From contig ML682005.1 in the NCBI GenBank assembly GCA_007922195.1, positions 28,321,183 to 28,385,182 of the forward strand: a DNA stretch of 64,000 nucleotides, given 5' to 3'. The notes under the pieces are model-generated. The model had not been told where the DNA came from, searched no databases, and was given only the letters and a program-made list of their open reading frames with translations. Positions 35,442 to 46,022 of the stretch are shown here, in pieces. This DNA is from Podocnemis expansa (Eukaryota; Chordata; Testudines; Podocnemididae). Numbering within the stretch: the first letter of the stretch is position 1; each line of letters begins with the position of its first letter. The position numbers and the translations under genes are program-made.

Positions 35442-38400
35442 GCTCTTCCTTTTTTAGTAGTGACCACTAAAACAACTATCAAGGGTAAACTAGACTAGTT
35501 GTGTGAGACTCAGACAAATCCCTTTTCTCCAGGACACATGTAGAATTTGTCTAAAGTTGTCATTTTATTGATCTTCTTCAAAGTGAGTGATCACTTGATT
35601 TCCATCCTCCCCCATCTTAGAAAGAAACTGGATAATGTTAATTCAGCTCACATAAGTTACACAGGGAAGGTTACTTTCACTTATAAGATACGCGTGGAAA
35701 GGAAAGCATTCAAACTGGTTATTCACCCAGCCCTAAGCACTCAGCTTTCACAGATGCCAGACCACTGAATTCATCAGCAAAACTGTGTTTCTACTTTGGA
35801 CGTCAGCCACAGGTAGCAGCAAAATGATGAAATGGAAAATTGGTAGGTCAAAGTCACAGGAAGTAGTCATTCTTGCCAAAAAATTCTGGTTGAGCCCTAA
35901 CAACAGTGCACAGGAATAAAGATGCAGAATCTTCTATCTAGAAGTGAGGAAGAACAGTTTTAACTCTCTTTTAAAGACAGATTACTGGGTCCATTGTATT
36001 AAAACCCCTATAGAGAGTTTCTGATGCTTAGTGTGCTTGGGAACCATGATCCCTATGAACTCTGATTTCCTGTGTGGCCTTAGGCAAAACTTTTAGGGTT
36101 AGATTTCAGTCTTACCTTTAGGTCAGAGGAAGATACTGTTCAAAGAGCCACAGTTTAGTCTCTGCCTTCCGTTTGCTTCTTGGGGTTATGGAAGGAGTAA
36201 GTTGACCCATCCTTTACCTAGTAGAGTTTACTTTCCCTTGGGTCAGTACGATATCAGGGGCTAGGGGAGGGGAAAGTGAAGAGCAGATACAAGTACTTCT
36301 CAACTCCCCACCCACCACCATGAGAGGGGAAGCAGCATTACTCTGCCCCACATGAACAGTGTTGGGGATGGTTTCCTGCACAGGCTTACTCCCTTTTCAG
36401 CTGAGCTCATGTGTGCTTCACTTTCCCCTGTGCTCTTTTAAATATAGCTAAGTTTAGGATAATGATGTGGGTTTGGCTAATTCATGTTCTCAAAAAACAC
36501 TTTATGGTTGGATATAAAAAGCACTGAGTGCAACGTGTTAATTACAGTCATTGTTTTAATAAGACCACACACTCAAGTTTGGATTAAAAAAAATCCTCCA
36601 TGGAAAACACTGCCGTTTCAGTTAATCCAGAGTAGATTCCATTTTACACTCAAGTAACATTAAACACTCATTCCAGAAGTCTATTGAGAATTTATATTAA
36701 AAACAATATTGAAATGTGTTAATGTTGACTGGGCATATAGGAGTAAATGAAATTTGAAAATATTTGAGTTGTGATTCAAACTAAAAATAGAGATTGTTAA
36801 CTTAAGAAGCAGACAAAGTATTTTCAGCTAAAAGGTTTGACAGTTGAATATCATCAATTGATTCAGGTTGAGTTGAACAGAGAAACAATTTTATTTCCTC
36901 CCATTCTGTAAGATCCCCTATCTTTAAAGCAAAGTGGGATGTTCTCCTAATAAATAAATTTGTTCATCTTTACGTGCCACACAACACATTGTTTTAATAA
37001 AAATTGGAAACCATTGTCTTCACTAGTCAGAAGCATGCACTTTTCCTTACTGAAGCCATCTGTCATCATTCTTGGGATACATTGTCTGCTTAACATATTG
37101 ACTATATCAGTGTTTTGGAAGAACTGTTGAGCTGTGCAGTTTAAAGTAAATACAAACGTGCCCCACGCCTATGCATTTTAGCCTGACCCTTACAACAAAA
37201 CAACCCTCGTTCCTCTTGGAGTCACCAAAAAGTCCTGACTGAAACGTGTGCTCATCAGAATTTACCTCTAAGGCCTGTCCTTGCAAGCAACTCCACTGAA
37301 AACAAGGAAAGAGGTGGACCCTGAAACTTGCTCATATAGCTGCCGGAAGGATCTGCCCAATTGTGAAAGAGTGGCATCTACTGAATTAAAGCCTAAGGTA
37401 AAATTTTCATGTACCTCAGAGTTTTTGCTTGACTAAGGACTACTGGGGAAAGGGAGGTTAGAAATCAATAGGAATATTGTTCAGGGAAAACTTAAATCAA
37501 CACTCTTGTTATAATGGGAGTCCATGCGAATGAACTGATACTGATAGTCTTACAAGTTGTACTTAGTTTAATATAAAGGTGACTACAGCTTGGAGAAATG
37601 TGTATTACTAATTACTACAATTACTAATAATGATTCATTAGCAAACAAACAAAAACAGTACACTGTGCTAGAATGTAAAAAAAACAAAACAAAAACAAAA
37701 AAAACCACAGCACCCTTCTCATTCAATGTGAAACACAGAATTTTGTAGAGTTTTTGGGTCAGTCCAGGGAGTGTTTAGTGGAAGTGAGGAGCTGCTGGAA
37801 TAGAACTTGGTTGGAATGCATATCATGTTACTTCCTTTATTTAGTGTAGAAAAGGATTTCTAAAACATCCTGAATGTGCCACTTGCAGGGCCATATTAGC
37901 ATGGCAGCAAGGTGCTAAGTCTATATTCAGTGTTTTTATATTTGATTTTTGGCAGATACTAAATATCACTCTATTTTCCAGATACAGATATGCACCTCTG
38001 TTATTTTCATACATATTAAATATTAATTCAAAATATACATAATATGCTACTTAAAATAGAGAAATAGAAAGATTAAAAAAAATCTTTTAGACTTTTATTT
38101 GAATTTGTGGTCCTTTGGAAGAATCACACTTATGTCTGTTGTCATCAGCCCTGAGACATCAACCTTAGTAACTCAAAAGCTTCCTAGAGAATTAAGAATC
38201 AGAAACCTTCAGTTTTGATAAAGGGTTATGTTCTCTAGGTATTTAAAATCAAAATAATTTTTAAAATTGGGATTTTTTTTAAAAAAAAGACACAGACAAA
38301 AGAAAAACAAACAAGCAAAAAAAAAAAAAATACTGATTACCACCTAAAACCTTTGGGCTAGATTTCTGGGGCATCACACACTTGCGCTTCTGAATACGTC

Positions 38401-38489
38401 TGATGCACTAAGGACTTGCAAGTAAATAAATCAACATACCAGTCAAGAGCAGAGGGTTGTCAGTACTTTGAGAGATCATGTATTTTACC
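35442..38489. other. Gene-free A+T-rich stretch
   Basis: A short fold-back fragment lies at 36935-36992 (GTGGGATGTTCTCCTAATAA, then TTTGTTCATCTTTACGTGCC). A MIR-like scrap may lie at 36060-36105 (TTTCCTGTGTGGCCTTAGGC). AAAAC-type A-rich runs occur at 37677-37706 and 38277-38330. A degenerate CATTGACTTCAATGG-family remnant lies near 37260-37330. No gene is seen. Confidence 0.4.
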
Positions 38490-39400
38490 TTATTTACTGC
38501 TCAAAACAGGACCAACCTCAATTAAACCATCCAAGTTGGGGCTTTGTCAAGCCAGTCCTTAAAAACTTCTAAGAATGGAATTTCCATGACCTCCCTAGGT
38601 AACCTATTCCAGTGCCTCAACATTTTCCTAATTAATTTCTTATTTTCTTAATTTGCAACCTAGATTCCCCCACTGAAATTTGAGACCATTGCTCTTAGTT
38701 TTGTCATCTATCACCTCTAAGAACACCCTTCATCTAACTCGGTCTTCTCTGGAACCACCCACTTTATGTAGTTGAAAGCTTCTATTAAATCCCTCCACAT
38801 TTTTCTCTTCTGCAGATTAAAAGAGGCTAGTTCCCTCTGCCTTTTCTCATAAATCATGCTCCAACCCCCTAATAATTTTTTGTTGCCTTCAGCTGGTTTA
38901 ATTTGTTCACATACATTCTGTTACTCGGGCCCAAATCTGAATACATTACTCCAAATGTGGCCTCACCAGTTGCAAATACAGGGAAATAGTCACTTCCCTC
39001 AATGTGCTGGCAATGCTCTTATTAATGCAGCCCAAAGCTATTAGCCTTCTAGGCAATGGGGATTCACATGTTGACTCATATCCAGCTTCTTATCCACTCC
39101 ATCCCCTCAGGTCATTTTCTGTTGGCAGTCAATCCCCAGCCTGTAGCAGTGCATAGGCTTCTTCTCTCCTAAATGCAGGATACTGCATTTGTTTTTGTGG
39201 AGCCTCAGATTTTTTTCTGGCTCAATCCTCCAATTTGTCTAGGTCACTCTGTATCCTACCTACCACTCCCTCCATGTGAGTGTCAAACGTGCTGAGAGTG
39301 CAATCCAACCCATCTCCAGATCACTAATGAAGATGCTGAATACAACTCCTCCCCCAAACCGACTCCTAAGGCACTCCACTATCCCTCTATGTACTATAAG
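38490..39400 (-). pseudogene. CR1 LINE ORF2 fragment, C-terminal part of reverse transcriptase
   Basis: Read on the minus strand, this segment carries the layout of a CR1 (chicken repeat 1) ORF2. Near 39270-39375 are remnants of the SGVPQGSVLGP...FADDTKL region of the reverse transcriptase, with the Asp-Asp box region damaged by a deletion. Near 39105-39180 is the GxxxLxSxxxxKDLGV-like thumb region. Near 38745-38850 is the EKRRLRGDLIxAFxYL segment, here read as a GFNRSFQLHK-like remnant. Near 38540-38600 is the final HWNxLPxEVxxxP motif. Frameshifts and stops are frequent and both ends are missing, so it is a truncated, dead copy. Intact ORF2 is an endonuclease/reverse transcriptase that copies CR1 RNA at the target site. 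CR1 is the dominant LINE of turtles, crocodilians and birds. Confidence 0.8.
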
Positions 39401-42400
39401 ACATTTTTGCATGCAACTGAAAAGCAAAACAGCTGGTACCAGCCTAGAAGCTAAATTCTTCCTACTACCATGGGCTATAAAAGAGAGAAAAAAGATAGCG
39501 GAATTTCACTCTCTTTACTGACAGGCCTGCTCAGGGCTCTGCATAGCATGGAATGCTTGCAACTCACAGAAACCAGAGCTATGTACCTGCTATAAATATG
39601 GTGGTTCAGAAGAGAGCATGAAGATGGGGAGTGGGGAGGGAAGAATGGTCTGACATTGGTGTTCATGTGGGCACAGACACATCCTCTGCATAGTTAATCA
39701 GGTGGATGCAGACTGAAAAGAACATTCTTGATGTTGTGAACAAAGGAAGCTGTTTCCTGGTATTAGATGCCTTCTCTGTTCAGAGACACACAAGTTAGTC
39801 AATAAAAAGGAATTGCCCATCACCAACTTTTAGCTGCAATTTGAACATCCCAGGGCCTCAAATTCTGACTAACAATATAATGAACAGAGAGAGCTAATAG
39901 AAAGATTAATAAGGAAAATAATCTTCCTTGCCTGTTGTTTAAAAGCTGCATTTCACAGAGACTGGAGGAAGGGACATTATTAAGAGAATGGACAGAATAG
40001 CAATTATTTGGAAGTCAATCAAATGCTTCAGCTACTCCTCAATATCTGATATGCCAGAATTTGCTAGAACCAATTCTTCTCAATTTGGTTCTCACACTAG
40101 AAAACAAGGAGATTTCAGCAAGCTATACATCCACCAGGAGAGGCGACCATAAGTAGAATCCAGTGTACTAAGAAATTAGTACCATCAGCATCCCCTCTTT
40201 CTTGGCTACTAGGCTCATATCTTCTACTTCATACATGGAAAAAAAAAAGAAAAAATCCTGAACAATCTGCAGAAGACCTCAAGAGCTTAACTCAGTACTT
40301 TTCAGATTGCACTGGGAGATGGCAGAGCAGTTTTTAAAAGAATTTAATTCTGAAGCATTATTTATAGGAAGCAAATTTGGTCTGAGAACCATGGTTACTA
40401 GTAAAAATATACTATAAGAAGAAAATTTTCTTTACTGCTATTCATGCTTCAAAAGAAGCAATGACAGGTGATGTCCCAGTACAAATCTAGTACTACATAT
40501 TAGAGTACCTTAGGGAGAAGATGCCTGATCCTTTAAATATTTCCTCATAATATAAAAGTACTCGAGTTAATCTCAGACCACTTACTACATACACAGTAGG
40601 TTATTGTTGATTTTTAATATCAGCAGTTAATATCCGTGGAAGACAACAGGAAATGTACTGCATTTGACTGTTTCATTTTCAAAAAGCTACAGATAGCCTT
40701 AGTCATACGGCAAGTGTTTCATTGAATATAGTTAATGTAGACAGAAAACTTCATATCTAATACTGGAAAAATATATGGATGTATTTGAATATGCTTTTTT
40801 TGTACATGGTATCTGAGTGCTAGTTTAAATCTTCATAAAAGATATTTGATGAGAATGAGAACTCCATATAGCTAACTATTAAATTCGATCAAGAGCCAGA
40901 ACCTGCAATTCTTACCTAGGTAAAACCACTCACATCTATGGAAGTTTTCCTTGAAGTGGAATGGGATGATCAGGTGCCAGTAATGCTGGTTACAAGGAAA
41001 CTTGCAAAGCAAACAAAATTCTTCAAGCATCTGACAAAGTAGGATTTTTCTCCTACAAAAACTCATCTGATAAACAAATTTGTTAGTCTTTAAAAGTGCC
41101 ACAGGACTCCTTATTTTTACAGAACTTCTTATATATATATGTCACTGACAACATTACTTCAACTGACATGGCTAATGCTATAGAACATAAAAGTTCCTTT
41201 AACATGTATGCTAACTGTTTCACTGTTATGAAACTTATCATGAGAGACAAGGGGCTGACTTTTCAAAGTTAGGCAGACACAATTGTGTGCAGATGTTTGC
41301 TTGTACCTAGTTTAGGTACACCTGGACGCATCTAACATAGATTCAAATATTTCATGCACGTGCAAGTCAGGCATTTGTATGTATCAAATTGAATATTACC
41401 ATTTAGGGTAATAACTTGAATTTGTTCCATGTAATCCAGTGACTAAACTAGAGGTATGCATACACAGTGGTCTTCCATGGGTACATCAGCTCCCCTAGTT
41501 TTTACAAAAGTGGCACTAAAAAAAAGCATTAGCAAAGGCAATGATTATGAAAAGTTCATACAGGCAATTATTTGTTTATATTGCTCTACATACTATACAC
41601 TGAAGGGTGTACACAATATTTATATTCCAAATGAATTATATATGGTAAAAACAAGAAAGCAAGCAATTTTTCTACTAACAGTGTGCTGTAACAATATTTT
41701 TAGGTCTGATTTTGTAATCACGTAGGTACATGACATGAAACTTGGGATATGCAAAACAATATCAAACTAGAAAGGCTGGGAGCCACTGGTGTAATTCAGC
41801 CCTTGATATGAAGTACTGTGTAGGAGGGGAGACCTAAGAGACTGTTTTATATGCAACATACACAGTTAATTTAATTTTGACAATCTAACTCCCTTACTAC
41901 ATTTTTTCCTCAGCAAAATTCTGATTTTTAATCTCTAAAATGTAATAAAAACCCTACACCCAATGCTTGTTAAAATAAAATATTTCTTGTTAACACGGCT
42001 TTAAACTTCCACAGCATGTTGAAAGCAATAATATTTGATTTGTTTAAAAGCTCTAATAAGAGATAAGAAAATACTGCAAGTTAAAGTTTAAATTAAAGAA
42101 ACACCCATGAAAAGTTAAACCCAACTATTAATATTCATTGTTAAATTATTAAAAAACATTAACACCCCCCAACACTGAAGTCATTGTTTTAAAGGATTCA
42201 TGTATTTAAGCATACTTCTTCAGCCTCACTTTTTACTTAGGAACTTGATGATCATACAACTCTTATTGAATTGACTCACCAGCCTGATGCAAGGTGAGAA
42301 TTTAATTGCACCCTAAGTATCTAGCCTACAGAGACAGACAAGCCTCAGAAGTCCAACTTCCAGCTCCACAGATTGTTATACAACCCCATCTCCAGCAACA

Positions 42401-42792
42401 GAGCTAAAGATCTGAAAGATGAACGCTGATAGAACTCAATCTTTCCATATTTTCTTCCAGTCCTTCCACAATTGCTGGTGTAGCAAGTAAGGAATTAAAG
42501 CTGTGTAAATTTGTCCATCTTTTCAAGTGGGTGCATCAACTTTTTTGGTATTTTATATTACTTTTACAGTAACCACAATTAACTGCTATTTTACAAATTG
42601 ATGATGCTTCCTTATTTTCTGAACATGTGTTAAGATGGCAGGCAAGCATAAGATTGTCTTTTTTTTTTTTTTTTTTTTAATTCATTCCAAGGAACTCCCA
42701 GAACTGAACCAAATTTTATTTTTTTTTTCCAGTTCCATTTAAAAACAAAACCCTTGGAATCATGGCAAAAATAATTTTTAAGCTTCACATTC
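39401..42792. other. Gene-free A+T-rich stretch
   Basis: A fold-back arm lies at 41025-41115 (AAGCATCTGACAAAGTAGGA, TTTGTTAGTCTTTAAAAGTG, CCACAGGACTCC). A T-run occurs at 42659-42678. The words CTGACTTTTCAAAGTTAGGC near 41251 belong to a common degenerate dispersed motif. No coding exon is supported. Confidence 0.4.
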
Positions 42793-43555
42793 CTATAGAC
42801 CAGGGGTCAGCAATCCAAAAAGGGAGAAGAGCTGTCCCCCCCACTCACCACCAAAACTACATGAGCCAGAGCTAGCCCAGTGGCTGCGCCGTGTCCCCTA
42901 GTGCTGGCAGGGTGTGTACGGGCAACACACACTCCCTCTGTCCCTCCCTCCATTAGTGTAGTGGAGCAGTGGTGCCCAGCCTAGCCCCAGCCAGCCATCC
43001 CTCCCTCCCAAGAGCAGCCGGGGGGGGAGCTGCAGCTTGAGGCGGCAGGGCACTGGAGCAGCCCCTCTCCGCAGAGTTCATGCTGCTCTGACCCAGCCAC
43101 CCAAGGCATGAACAGAGACCCTCTCGCTCCCAGGCCCTTGATTGGGCCCGTTCAGCCCTGGGGTGACTAGATCGAAGCAGCTTGAACAACGAGGAGCGGG
43201 CCATTCCAGGGCCCTGCCTCCACAAGCTTCAGCTGTCCTCCGGCTGCTCTTGGGAGGGGTGGCTGGCTGGGGGTAGGTGGGGCAGTGCTGCTCCACCCCA
43301 CTGGCAGAGGGAGGGACGGAGGGAGTGTGCTCCACCTGCAAACCCCCTGCCTGCGCTGGGGGCCGTGGTGCAGCTGCTGTGCCACTTCCAGCTCATGTGG
43401 TTGTGGTTGGAGGATGGGGGCGATTCTGGGGCACAAAAAGTGGAGTCCCTGAAGCACAGCTGGATCCCTGGAAGAGTTTGCCAGGGATCCAGAAGGGGAT
43501 GCTCAGTGAGCCATAGTGGCTCACTGAGCCTGCATTGCCAATCCCCACTATAAAC
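42793..43555. mobile_element. hAT-type non-autonomous element, 747 bp, GC-rich
   Basis: The element at 42801-43547 starts CAGGGGTCAGCAATCC and ends GCATTGCCAATCCCCA. The ends pair as imperfect inverted repeats, mostly with transition differences, and resemble the ends of the 6711 element. The flanks CTATAGAC (42793-42800) and CTATAAAC (43548-43555) match at seven of eight positions. The interior is strongly GC-rich, which explains the overlapping frames at 42953-43553; none is a transposase. Confidence 0.75.
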
Positions 43556-43907
43556 AGAGATTTTTATGCAACTCTAATGTTATTAGCAATAACAAGCATG
43601 TAATATGCTTTATATAGAAATCTCTTATTTGAAAACACTGACACAAATAGGAATTGGGGACATGAGAAATAGAAAATTCAATAAGTAGACTGGTAGGAAA
43701 GATATATCAGTCATAATAAATAAATCAAAGGGTTTGCCATGGAGGGCAAGTGAGATAGTGGATCTGTCTTATAAAACTTTACTACAGAGGGGAGAAGGAA
43801 GCAACAGCAAGTCTGGCATATGACAATTTGCAGTCACACCTTGGCACAAAATAGTATTGGAAGCTTTAATGAAGCCCAACTTCCATAATTCAACACCAAA
43901 TACACTT

Positions 43908-44169
43908 ACTTTACAAAACACTCAAGGAGTCCTGCAGCACTTTTAAAAACTAACAAATTTATTTATTGCATGAGTTCTCATGGGAGAAAAGGCCATTTCA
44001 TCAGAAACATTGAAGATGGGGGAACTTACAGACTGGGAGCAAAATAAATGGAGGGAAGTGTAAGTCATAGGATAAGGTCACAGTGTAACAGCAAATTCAA
44101 GGCACAGGACTCCTAGCTTGTTTTGCTAAACTAGACTAACACAGCTACCCTTTTGGAACTCACTTTACA
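43908..44169. mobile_element. Fold-back repeat copy with about 10-bp target duplication
   Basis: ACTTTACAAA occurs at 43908-43917 and again from 44162. Between them are CTCAAGGAGTCCTGCAGCAC, TTTATTTATTGCATGAG, GAAGATGGGGGAACTTACAG, GGTCACAGTGTAACAGCAAA and the outer end AACTAGACTAACACAGCTAC, then CCTTTTGGAAC. The outer AAGGGTAGCC end is on the right and the CAAGGAGTCC end on the left. Confidence 0.75.
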
Positions 44170-44892
44170 AATGAGAAGTTTAACGTTATACTTTGTGCTC
44201 AGAGAAAGACTTAGGATGTGAATTTTTTTTTTTTTTTTTACTTTTTTTGTATATAAGGAGGGATTGGATGCAACACAGCTCTGGTATATGTAGGAAGATC
44301 CCAAGTCCTATGTTTTAATGCTGTTCAAGAAAGTCTCCTATTCTCTGCCTAACTTAGAGCCTAATTTTGATACATAATGGCACCCCACGCTCCTTTATGA
44401 ATCTGTTTGGGGGTGACCAGTCCCTGTAAGAAACAGGCACTCTCTATTTACAAAGAAAAATGAAAACAAAAACCAACTCCACACACACCAACAAAACCTC
44501 TAGGGTAACCAGTTCAGGAAGCCTTTGCTAGTAAAATGAAGTGCTTCAGATGTGAATGGTGGCATGCTTGTCAACCATGAATTGCAGGATGGGAGACTTT
44601 GGAGGCATTCTTACAACTGATGCACGTAGGATGGACTAGTCAGCTTGGGGAAGCAATCACATCTAGAACTAGAGAGCTATTTTTAAAACTACTGAGTATT
44701 ACTATCAGAATGTTGGTCAATGCCCTGGTTAAGTCTTTATCCACAGCTGAGCTTTCAATAGCTTCCCCCCTCCAGCAACCACTGCACTAATGGAGGTTAT
44801 TAATTATTAACTATACTTTTTACACACATATTTGAAATACTAGAGGTCCTCTAGGAAAACAGAAAATCTGTTATTCTGCTCTACAACACAAA
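44170..44892. other. Unassigned A+T-rich sequence
   Basis: A T-run occurs at 44223-44239. No gene or repeat end is recognised. Confidence 0.45.
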
Positions 44893-45060
44893 GATGTCAG
44901 CAGAGCTGTAACTATGGTGGGGCAAGCGGGGCTTTGCTCCAGGCATGCCGGAGTAGCTCCCTTGAGCTGCTCCATTAAAGGGCTCACTCTGCACCACTCG
45001 CCTTAGATGCCAGCTATTGAAAAGGGTGTTATAAACTGTAGTTATGCCTCTGGATGTCAG
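44893..45060. mobile_element. 152-bp hAT MITE with perfect 8-bp duplication
   Basis: The element at 44901-45052 starts CAGAGCTGTAACTATGG and ends ACTGTAGTTATGCCTCTG. Its ends form imperfect inverted repeats sharing CAGAG and TAACTA. GATGTCAG flanks it exactly at 44893-44900 and 45053-45060. It is too short to encode protein. Confidence 0.85.
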
Positions 45061-45834
45061 CTTGACTAGAGCTGTACCAAACAATCTGTTTTAGTGCTCT
45101 AAACCTCCACGGGGCCCCATGCACCTTAACACCTTCCTACAGATCTGTTTGCAGAACCAGAGACTTAAACCATAATCCTATAGCAGAACCTGCTAGTATT
45201 AACCCCTGTGCACTTGTCCCAAAGTCTTACTGTTCATACTGTTAACCTGCTAGGCAGCCATCCTACAATTCATCGCACAGGGGCAGGCGCTTTTGACTGT
45301 GAGGGGGACTCCCACAGCCCTCCCACTGTACAAACTACCCTTATAGAACAGTCTTTTCATAAGCAATTAATTGAAGGGCCAGGACTTTAACAATATTGTA
45401 AGGGCATTGGTCAATAGAGATTATATTATTTACACCCCCCCCACCATAATACAACACCCCTCCACAAAAATCAGCCCTCCCACCACCCGCAAACATTCAA
45501 ACTGATGACAGATTCAGATTAAAACTAGATTGGTCTGACCTGAAGAAGAGCTTTATATAGCACAGCTCTGTTGTCTCCTTCAACAAAGAGAAGCTGATAC
45601 AATAAGAGATATTGCCTCACTCACCTTGTCTGTCTAGATTGTTCTCACCAGTTTAACTTTATATTCATGAACTACCATGAGTCAATTATATGTTGATTCT
45701 TAGTGTGTAGGGTAGCTGTCCAGTTCGGTTTTTAAAAGATGAAAGTCAGTCACGCCCCCCCCCAACTTAAATCACTTTTCTGGTAAAGTGTAATGTGAAT
45801 AAGCTATTTAAAGTAAGGTTACAAAAGGCAGCAT
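45061..45834. other. Unassigned sequence
   Basis: C-tracts lie near 45436-45443 and 45755-45763. No gene is seen; a 60-codon frame at 45208-45390 has no features. Confidence 0.45.
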
Positions 45835-46022
45835 ACCTCATACAGTACTCTGGTGGTTTCCCTGCATCGTCTTGAAGTCTTTAAACCATGATCTGGGGAC
45901 TTCAGTTAGTCCACCATGGCTATATGTCTATTGTGTGAGTGTGGCGGAGGTTCTGTGGCCAGCATTGTGTAGGAGATCAGACTAGATGATCATATTGGAC
46001 CCTTCTGACCTTAAAAATCTAT
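45835..46022 (+). mobile_element. CR1 LINE 3'-end fragment
   Basis: TGAAGTCTTTAAACCATGAT, GTGTAGGAGATCAGACTAGA, TGATCATATTGGACCCTTCT and the final AAATCTATGAAT follow the order of the CR1 3' untranslated region, which ends in ATTCTATG-type 8-bp units. The 5' part is absent, as is usual for CR1. Confidence 0.8.

Noticed and set aside
43908..44169. hAT classification of the fold-back copy because the duplication could be read as 8 bp
   Set aside because: The match extends to 10 bp here, and other copies have 10, 13 and 15 bp, so a fixed 8-bp target is not supported.
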